Positions 57,500 through 64,000 of a stretch of 64,000 bases of DNA are shown one piece after another. Positions within the stretch are counted from its first letter, which is position 1, and every line of letters starts with the position of its first letter. The notes below the pieces were generated by a model. It was not told the DNA's origin. It saw only the letters and a program-made list of their open reading frames with translations, and searched no databases. This DNA is from Thermovirga sp. (lineage in GTDB: Bacteria > Synergistota > Synergistia > Synergistales > Thermovirgaceae). The stretch covers positions 1 to 64,000 of the forward strand of contig NZ_JACDOB010000003.1 in NCBI RefSeq assembly GCF_017656375.1, written 5' to 3'. A program made the translations under genes and the position numbers.

Positions 57500-59038
57500 T
57501 TACTTCAAAACATCTCCCAAAATATCGCCAATAGTTACTGAAACATTATCCTCTTCTGCAACAAACTGTTGTTTATTTTTAGTTTGTTCCGCCTTCTTTT
57601 GCTTTCTTTCTTCCTCTTTCTGTTTTCTGTAGTTTTCTTCTTCTATGGCGGCTATGCTAAGCCTGATTCTTCTGTCTTGTGGTTTGATATCTACGATCCT
57701 TGCTTGCAATTCTTGCCCCTCAGACAGAACATCCGAGGGCTTTTCTACTCGTTTCCTGCTGATCTGGGATACGTGTATCAGCCCTTCAACACCCTCTTCT
57801 AGTTCCACGAAGGCACCAAAATCTGTGAGTCTCACGACTTTAACCGGATAATCCTGGTTTATTTGATACCTTTCTTCTATGTTTTTCCACGGATCATGAA
57901 GCTGTTTCAAACCTAAGCTGATTCTCTTATTATCCCAATCCAGGGAAAGAACCTGCGCTTCTATGGTCTGCCCCTTCTTAACCACTTCTTTAGGGTGTTT
58001 TATTTTATGCCAACTTAGGTCGCTAATATGAATCAAACCCTCTACACCTGGAGCAACTTCAACAAAAGCACCAAAATCCATCACATTTGTAATCGTTCCC
58101 TTGATGACATCACCCACAGAGAACTTCTCCTTAGCGCTTTCCCATGGATCTGGTTGTAGCTGCTTCAAACTCAAAGATATCTTGTTCTTTTCTTTATCTA
58201 TTCCAATCACCTTGACAGATACTTTATCGCCTTTAGAAACAACATCCTTAGGCTTTGCGTTCTTCTGCCAAGATAGCTCGCTAATATGTACAAGACCTTC
58301 AATAGGGCCTAAATCGACAAATGCCCCAAAGGACGTTACAGTCGAAACCGTACCCTCAAGAACATCTCCCTCGGAAACCTTTCCGTAAAACTCTTCAAGA
58401 AGCTTGGCCCTTTCCTCCTCCAGTATTACTCTCCTAGAGAGGACAAGTCTCCTTTTACGACGATCCTTTTCTATAACTTTCACATCAAAGGTTCCGCCAA
58501 CCAATTTGGAAAGGTTAAGGCCCTTGCCTTCTTCAGCAACATGGGAAATAGGAATAAAACCTTCCAATCCAAAGCAATCTGCAATAATACCGCCTTTGAC
58601 TTTGCGCAAGCCTTTTACTGTCACTATATCGTTGTTCTCAAGATATTTCTCCATCTCACTCCAACGACGATCAAACTCACAACGCCAACGACTTACCACA
58701 AGTTGGGCCTCTTCTCCATGTTTCAATGAGACAACCTTTACTGTTACAGTGTCTCCTTTTTGAGGAGTTTCTTTCTCCTCGACCAAAATCCCTTGAGTCC
58801 ACTCGTTACGTGGCAGGAAACCTTCCACTTTGAAGCCTACATCAACTAACCAGCCCCCGTCAGTGGCATCAACTATTACTCCTTCAACGACCTTTCCTCG
58901 CCGTATATCATCAGAAATGTACTGCTCAAAAATATTTTCCATAGACTCCTCATTTTCCTGCGGATTATTTGCCAGAGAGTCTTGAATCTGATTGCTTTCA
59001 ATTTCAAAATTTTCTTGGTTTTGTTTGTTTTCTTCCAT
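57500..59038 (-). CDS. rpsA: ribosomal protein S1-like protein with five S1 domains
   Basis: About 512 aa. An acidic N-terminal tail of about 45 residues precedes five S1 RNA-binding domains starting near residues 47, 135, 223, 310 and 393. The third to fifth are the most typical (FGAFVDLGPIEGLVHISELSW and close variants). A Glu/Lys-rich C-terminal tail follows. Probably helps mRNA binding to 30S. Of ATG 59044 and 59038 I prefer the second (AAGGT 8 nt upstream). It directly follows ispH; in some anaerobes the two are one protein. Confidence 0.9.
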   Translation of the reverse strand: MEENKQNQENFEIESNQIQDSLANNPQENEESMENIFEQYISDDIRRGKVVEGVIVDATDGGWLVDVGFKVEGFLPRNEWTQGILVEEKETPQKGDTVTVKVVSLKHGEEAQLVVSRWRCEFDRRWSEMEKYLENNDIVTVKGLRKVKGGIIADCFGLEGFIPISHVAEEGKGLNLSKLVGGTFDVKVIEKDRRKRRLVLSRRVILEEERAKLLEEFYGKVSEGDVLEGTVSTVTSFGAFVDLGPIEGLVHISELSWQKNAKPKDVVSKGDKVSVKVIGIDKEKNKISLSLKQLQPDPWESAKEKFSVGDVIKGTITNVMDFGAFVEVAPGVEGLIHISDLSWHKIKHPKEVVKKGQTIEAQVLSLDWDNKRISLGLKQLHDPWKNIEERYQINQDYPVKVVRLTDFGAFVELEEGVEGLIHVSQISRKRVEKPSDVLSEGQELQARIVDIKPQDRRIRLSIAAIEEENYRKQKEEERKQKKAEQTKNKQQFVAEEDNVSVTIGDILGDVLK

Positions 59039-59044
59039 CAACAT

Positions 59045-59914
59045 TTACCTTCCATCCTCCTTGACTACACCCTTCGCTTTGCCCAGCAGCTTTAACAAGT
59101 CGTTGATTAGCCAATCTGGAGTGCTGGCTCCAGCGGCAATTCCTATCAGGCACTTACCTTCCAACCACCTCCAATCTAAATCTGATGCTTCCTCTATCCA
59201 AATAGCCTGGCTATTCCTCTCCATGGCTATTTCGAACAACTTTCGAGTATTGGCGCTATTTTTCCCACCAATCACGACTACACCATCTGTTCTACCTGCT
59301 AGTTCGGCTACAGCTCTCTGTCTTGCCTCCGTAGCCCCGCAAATAGTATTAAAGACCCTCACCTCGCCAGCTTTTTGAACGGCAAGCCGGACCAAAGTAA
59401 TAAAATCTTGCAATCTCTGAGTTGTTTGAGAAATAATTCCTATTTTATCTCCAAGTACGTCATCCGGGATATTCTCGCCTGGGGAAACCACACAGCTAAA
59501 CTTACCCACAGATTGGGTAATGGCTTTAACCTCTGGATGTTTTTTGTCCCCCAATATCAACACTTTATAGCCTTCAGAAGAAAGGAAAGATGCTTTTTCC
59601 TGCGCGTTAAGGACAAAAGGGCAAGTTCCATCCACTAATAAATGCCCTCGGTCCAACAGGAAACTCTTATCTCTTTCGGGCAACCCATGGGCCCTTACAA
59701 AAACCACGGAACCTTCAGGGATACTTTCAGCAGAACTAACAACAATGAGGCCCTTGGCCTTTAATCTTGCTGTCTCTTGGGGATTATGTATGGGACTACC
59801 TATACAGTAAACCTTACCATGAGCCTCCAATGCTTCTTCAAGGAGGTTTACGGCCCTTTCAACCCCAAAACAAAACCCTATAGGATCTGCCAAAATTACC
59901 TTGCTTTTTACCAT
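59045..59914 (-). CDS. ispH: 4-hydroxy-3-methylbut-2-enyl diphosphate reductase
   Basis: Last step of the non-mevalonate pathway, making IPP and DMAPP. The [4Fe-4S] enzyme has its three cysteines in GFCFGVERAV, DGTCPFV and NTICGATEARQ, and the HGLPER and HPEVKAI histidines. About 289 aa. The ATG at 59914 overlaps the miaA stop by 7 nt; an in-frame TTG at 59932 is possible, and neither has a strong ribosome binding site. Confidence 0.95.
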   Translation of the reverse strand: MVKSKVILADPIGFCFGVERAVNLLEEALEAHGKVYCIGSPIHNPQETARLKAKGLIVVSSAESIPEGSVVFVRAHGLPERDKSFLLDRGHLLVDGTCPFVLNAQEKASFLSSEGYKVLILGDKKHPEVKAITQSVGKFSCVVSPGENIPDDVLGDKIGIISQTTQRLQDFITLVRLAVQKAGEVRVFNTICGATEARQRAVAELAGRTDGVVVIGGKNSANTRKLFEIAMERNSQAIWIEEASDLDWRWLEGKCLIGIAAGASTPDWLINDLLKLLGKAKGVVKEDGR

Positions 59915-60852
59915 ATTAACACTGTTTTCCAACGCTCTACCACTTGCCTTATGTCTTTATAGGGCACTCCACCAGTTACATCATACCACAAACTAGGCGA
60001 AAAGCGCCTAAACCAAGTCATCTGACGCCTAGCAAACGCTTTAGTTGCTTTTATGTCACTTTGCTTCGCTTCATCAAGAGATAACTTCCCCTTATGAAAC
60101 AATATCAATTCCTTGTAGCCAAACCCCTGCAACGCCGGAAGGCTTTCATCATATCCCATGTGAAGCAATCTCTCTGTTTCCTCCACAAACCCACTTGCAA
60201 ACTGCTTCTCTACTCTATTTTCTATAGCTTCATAAAGTGTTGATCGGCTTCTGTACAACCCTAAATAAAGAGGCCTAAAAGTTATTTCATGCCGTTTGGC
60301 ATAAGAATACCACCACGAAATAGGCTTCCCCGTCAGCATAAAGACTTCAAGGGACCTTACTATTCGCCTACCATCGTTGGGATGGAGCCTCTCATAAGTC
60401 TTTGGGTCTACGCATGCGAGTTTATTTCTCAACTCATCCTTATAGTCCTGGTTCCACATCTCTTCCAACTCATCTCGCACTTTCTCGTCTTTGGGAAGGG
60501 ATTCTGTAAGTATTCCATCAAAAAGGGCACTGTAATAAAAAGGGGTCCCTCCTACCAAAATAGGTATTTTCCCCCTATTTTTTATATCTTTTACTGCTTT
60601 GAAGGTTTTCTCCGCAAAGGCAGCTGCAGAAAACACTTCCCTTGGTTCTACAACATCAATTAGATGGTGAGGAATCTTTTTTCTTGTTTCTTCTGATACC
60701 TTATCTGTCCCTATATCCAAATACTTGTAAACCTGTCTAGAATCAACAGATATAATCTCTGCATCCAGATCTTGGGCCAATCTCAAGCTAAGGGCCGTTT
60801 TACCTACTGCAGTAGGCCCTATTATGGACAACAAATACTTTCCCACATTCAT
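59908..60852 (-). CDS. miaA: tRNA dimethylallyltransferase
   Basis: Adds the DMAPP-derived isopentenyl group to A37 of tRNAs reading UNN. The 314-aa protein has the P-loop GPTAVGKTALSLRLA, SVDSRQVYKYLDIGTDK, LVGGTPFYYSALFDG and FARRQMTWFRRF. GGAGG precedes the ATG. It uses the product of the adjacent ispH. Confidence 0.96.
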   Translation of the reverse strand: MNVGKYLLSIIGPTAVGKTALSLRLAQDLDAEIISVDSRQVYKYLDIGTDKVSEETRKKIPHHLIDVVEPREVFSAAAFAEKTFKAVKDIKNRGKIPILVGGTPFYYSALFDGILTESLPKDEKVRDELEEMWNQDYKDELRNKLACVDPKTYERLHPNDGRRIVRSLEVFMLTGKPISWWYSYAKRHEITFRPLYLGLYRSRSTLYEAIENRVEKQFASGFVEETERLLHMGYDESLPALQGFGYKELILFHKGKLSLDEAKQSDIKATKAFARRQMTWFRRFSPSLWYDVTGGVPYKDIRQVVERWKTVLIW

Positions 60853-60857
60853 ATCTA

Positions 60858-62573
60858 TTATTTCCTCCTGAAAAGTCTATCCATATCTTCCATGGTGACA
60901 ACAATATGAGTCGGCCTACCGTGAGGACAAGCCTCTGGGCTCTCGCATTTAAAGAGTTCTTCCCAAAGGGAAAGGGCTTCTTTTTCTCCTATGACCTTAG
61001 TAATTTTCAACGCGTTCTTACATGCTTCTGAAGCCAATTCCTCTGCAAAGATCCCGTTCAGATCCTCTCCTGATGTCTTTTCTGCAGCATCTATAGCAAG
61101 CCGCAAAATCCCGATAGGGCTCAGGTTTTTTTCAGAAATTCCTGCCGGTACACTGGTAAGGTACATCCCACCCTCACTCTCCTTAAAAGAAAAGCCCATT
61201 TCTTCTAAAGCTTTCAACCATTCCCTTGCCGCCTCTGATATAGTTGGCGGAAGCTCCAACTCGGGATATATGTTCTGCTTTATCCCTTTTTTTATTTTAT
61301 CCATGAAAAATTCAAACAAAATCCTCTCATGAGAAGCATGTGGATCCAACAATATAAAATTTTTTCCCCTCTCATACAGCAAATACCCGGTTGAAAGCCT
61401 ACCCATAAATCTAACATGCTCACTTTGCTCCCAAGAACGTTGAATCGGCACATTTCCCATGTCTTGGGGAAATGCTGGAGCTCTTTCAGGCTCTTCTGAT
61501 GTCTTCTCTTCATACATATCCCTTGTATATTCGCCGTTACTTTCATAGGGCGAGGGGTTTTTCTTTCTGTCCAAGGGCCCAAAAGAAACAGTAAACGCCT
61601 GTTTTGATTTTAACAACATATTCTCTATGACTTTCAATACTGCCTTATATATCTCCCCACTATTTTTAAACCGGACCTCAGCCTTTGCCGGATGAATGTT
61701 TACGTCCAGGTCATCAGCTGGAACATCCATCATCACGAACCATGAACCTGAAACAGAAGAACCGAAAGAAGACAGAGCCGCCCTTATAACAGAATCTTGA
61801 ACGCGTCTGCCATTGATAAACACCGTAAGGGTTACCCTATTACTCTCCTTCAAGGGCTGCCAAAAGGCCCTTATCTTAATTTGCCCTAAATCAACCTCTT
61901 GCTGTTGCACTGGATAATGTGATGGCCATATTTGGCTCAAAATATCGAAAGAAGTTCTCCCTGAAAAAAATCCCTCGGTTGAGAAAATTTTTCTGTTTTC
62001 GCTAATTAACGTAAAAATAACATTCGGGAAAGCAACAGCGTAATCTCTAACCACTGAGGAAACTCTTCTCGTTTCGGCTTGTGAACTCTTTAAAAACTTC
62101 CGGCGAGCCGGAAAGTTGAAAAACAGATCTTCAACTTGAACACGCGTTCCAGCAAAGGTGTTTACCCGCCTATGAAGCTCCACCTTCCCCGCGGTGCAAA
62201 TCAGGATGCCTCCCTCTTTCTCATCTTTAGCCATACTTCTGATTTCCAACCTGCTCACTGCAGCTATACTGCCTAGAGCTTCCCCCCTGAAACCAAAGGT
62301 ATCGATATGACATAAATCATCCACATTTGAAATCTTACTTGTGGCAAAACGCTCAACTGCCAGAGGCAAATCATCAAATAGAATGCCCTCTCCGTCATCT
62401 TCCACTACTATCTTGGATTTCCCCCCCTGGCTTAAGACAACCTTGACCCTGGTGGCATCAGCATCCAGAGAATTCTCTATCAGTTCTTTGACAATGGAAG
62501 CAGGGCTTTCTATTACTTCCCCTGCTGCGATTCTTGCAGAAACATCAGGCTTTAATTTTTCTATTCTTCTCAA
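60858..62573 (-). CDS. mutL: DNA mismatch repair protein MutL (endonuclease type)
   Basis: 571 aa. The N-terminal GHKL ATPase has ELIENSLDADATRV, DDGEGI and TFGFRGEALGSI. The C-terminal domain has DPHASHERILFE, a DQHA-type endonuclease motif, plus ACKNALK and CPHGRP. A nicking MutL fits an organism using methyl-independent strand discrimination. It starts at TTG 62573, overlapping the mutS TGA. Confidence 0.95.
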   Translation of the reverse strand: MRRIEKLKPDVSARIAAGEVIESPASIVKELIENSLDADATRVKVVLSQGGKSKIVVEDDGEGILFDDLPLAVERFATSKISNVDDLCHIDTFGFRGEALGSIAAVSRLEIRSMAKDEKEGGILICTAGKVELHRRVNTFAGTRVQVEDLFFNFPARRKFLKSSQAETRRVSSVVRDYAVAFPNVIFTLISENRKIFSTEGFFSGRTSFDILSQIWPSHYPVQQQEVDLGQIKIRAFWQPLKESNRVTLTVFINGRRVQDSVIRAALSSFGSSVSGSWFVMMDVPADDLDVNIHPAKAEVRFKNSGEIYKAVLKVIENMLLKSKQAFTVSFGPLDRKKNPSPYESNGEYTRDMYEEKTSEEPERAPAFPQDMGNVPIQRSWEQSEHVRFMGRLSTGYLLYERGKNFILLDPHASHERILFEFFMDKIKKGIKQNIYPELELPPTISEAAREWLKALEEMGFSFKESEGGMYLTSVPAGISEKNLSPIGILRLAIDAAEKTSGEDLNGIFAEELASEACKNALKITKVIGEKEALSLWEELFKCESPEACPHGRPTHIVVTMEDMDRLFRRK

Positions 62574-64000
62574 TTTTCCCCAATTATCTCCTTAGCTCTA
62601 TCTCTTAGTTTGTAAACAAGCTCTAAAGCCCCTAAAGGGGTTAGGTTATCAGGATCTAGTGTAGCTACATCCCTCACCAAATCTTCCGCTTCCGGGGCAA
62701 AAAGGCCTAATTGAATTACCTTTCTTTTACTGTCATCAGCCCAATCTACGCTTTTACCTGATTCCCTAAAATTCCTTTCCTCCTCAAAACGCTTCAAAAG
62801 CTCCGTTGAACGTTTAATAACCGCTTCTGGAACTCCTGCCAGCTTTGCTACTTCCACTCCATAAGATTTATCCGCTGGTTTTGGTTCCAACTTATAAAGG
62901 AACACTATCCCTTTCCCTGTTTCCTCTATGGCAAGGCTAAGATTAAAAACCCCAGGCAAAGATTCTGCAAGGGAAACCAATTCATGATAGTGTGTGGCGA
63001 AAATAACCTTGGGCATCCCATCACACACTTTGTGTAAATACTCCAATACCGCCCAGGCAATACTTATCCCGTCGTACGTTGACGTCCCTCTACCTATCTC
63101 ATCAAGTATCACCAAGCTTCTTGGCGTCACATTTCTAAGGATATTGGCTGTCTCCACCATTTCTACCATGAAGGTGCTCTTTCCTCTAGAGAGCTCATCC
63201 TTTGCACCTATCCGAGAAAAAATTCGATCAATTATGCCAATTTCTGCCCTGGATGCAGGGACGAAACTTCCTGCCTGAGCCATAACGACTAGGAGAGCAG
63301 CCATTCTTAAATAAGTGGATTTGCCTGCCATGTTGGGGCCAGTAACTATGGCTATCCTCTTACCATAAGAATCTAAATGAACATCGTTAGGGGTAAAGGG
63401 TGTCCTGTTCCTCAGAGCCTCTTCCACTACAGGATGCCTTGCTCCTTCCAGCTTTATGGAATACCCATCATTAATATCAGGTCTTATATAGTTACATTCC
63501 TTCGCTTTAACCGCGAAAGAGCACAAGACATCCAACGTGGAAATAAGGCTGTTTATATCCTGGATAATTGAACTATGTTCGAGGACATCCTGTACCAAGC
63601 CTTCATAAAGGTCCCTTTCCCTCGCCTCTATCTTTAGATCTAAAGTCAACAACTTTTCTTCTAATTCCTTTAACTCTTCTGTTACGAAGCGTTCACCACC
63701 CACCAACGTTTGCTTTCTGATATATCTTTCAGGCACCTTATCTAAATAAGACTTACTTACCTCAAGGTAATAACCAAAGACCTTATTAAAACCTATCTTC
63801 ATGTTCTTGATGCCTGTCGCTTCCTTTTCCCTTTCCAAAATAGAATTCAATTTCTCTCCGGAATGAGCTCTGAGGTACCTCAAATCATCAAGTTCTTTAT
63901 CGAACCCCTCCTTAATGACGTTCCCCTCTTTAACTGTCTTAGGAAGTTCAGCACACAGGGCATTTTCAAGCTTCACTCTGAGTTCTTTCGGTTCTTCTGG
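62570..64000 (-). CDS. mutS: DNA mismatch repair protein MutS, C-terminal part (cut by window edge)
   Basis: The reading frame stays open to the window end, so the N-terminal mismatch-binding part lies outside. The 476 residues seen include the clamp/lever region (FNKVFGYYLEVSKSYLDKVPERYIRKQTL) and the ABC-type ATPase with Walker A GPNMAGKSTYLRM, LDEIGRGTSTYDG (Walker B), and FATHYHEL. The apparent GTG start at 63976 is an artefact of the edge. Confidence 0.96.
   Translation of the reverse strand, partial: PEEPKELRVKLENALCAELPKTVKEGNVIKEGFDKELDDLRYLRAHSGEKLNSILEREKEATGIKNMKIGFNKVFGYYLEVSKSYLDKVPERYIRKQTLVGGERFVTEELKELEEKLLTLDLKIEARERDLYEGLVQDVLEHSSIIQDINSLISTLDVLCSFAVKAKECNYIRPDINDGYSIKLEGARHPVVEEALRNRTPFTPNDVHLDSYGKRIAIVTGPNMAGKSTYLRMAALLVVMAQAGSFVPASRAEIGIIDRIFSRIGAKDELSRGKSTFMVEMVETANILRNVTPRSLVILDEIGRGTSTYDGISIAWAVLEYLHKVCDGMPKVIFATHYHELVSLAESLPGVFNLSLAIEETGKGIVFLYKLEPKPADKSYGVEVAKLAGVPEAVIKRSTELLKRFEEERNFRESGKSVDWADDSKRKVIQLGLFAPEAEDLVRDVATLDPDNLTPLGALELVYKLRDRAKEIIGEN

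Overview
The window is a gene-dense bacterial chromosome segment. Nearly everything is on the minus strand; only rqcH, cysS and gpt are on the plus strand. It has moderate-to-low GC, many overlapping stop/start junctions and frequent GTG or TTG starts. Gene content suggests an anaerobic, fermentative, probably diderm bacterium: a complete V/A-type ATPase operon instead of F-type here, a four-subunit ferredoxin-dependent 2-oxoacid oxidoreductase, a selenocysteine tRNA, a fused TRAP permease, and a BMP-type nucleoside-binding protein with a signal peptide but no lipobox. My best guess is Synergistota. That is inference from gene content, not from a marker phylogeny.

Layout. 1-250: tRNA-fMet and tRNA-Leu(UAA) with a clear promoter. 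435-6274: rqcH (plus), then rluD, a DksA/TraR-type zinc protein and ileS. 6370-9733: TRAP fused permease, DUF1850 protein and pcm. 9841-9917: tRNA-Arg(CCU). 9992-17749: the translation operon rimP-nusA-ylxR/ylxQ-infB-DUF503-rbfA-nrnA-truB-ribF. 17934-19409: guaB. 19567-23337: PIN/TRAM protein, ispDF, rlmH, ybaB and recR. 23361-33816: a GT26 fusion protein, a CBS-domain protein and the V-ATPase genes H-I-K-E-C-F-A-B-D, in transcription order.

33936-40240: uvrC, ribD, ribE, ribBA, ribH and serS as one tightly packed unit. 40376-42332 (plus): cysS and gpt. 42333-47112: a nucleoside-type BMP ABC transporter. 47228-48049: an acetoacetate-decarboxylase-family enzyme. 48236-48332: tRNA-Sec with its own promoter and terminator. 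48400-64000: a long run that reads mutS (cut by the window edge), mutL, miaA, ispH, rpsA, def, fmt, P-loop ATPase, vorDBAC, nudF, xerD, punA, pdp and an orphan sigma factor.

How it fits together. Purine salvage is spread over three neighbouring loci: BMP importer, punA/pdp phosphorylases and gpt, with guaB elsewhere in the window. 2-Oxoacid oxidation to ferredoxin and the rotary ATPase form the energy theme; the c-ring subunit carries residues spaced like the Na+-binding hairpin of Enterococcus NtpK. No phage, insertion sequence or CRISPR was seen. The least ordinary items are a degenerate WecA/MraY-like membrane domain fused to a GT26 glycosyltransferase, a CBS protein embedded at the head of the ATPase operon, a shortened UvrC, and a P-loop ATPase coupled to fmt and the vor genes.
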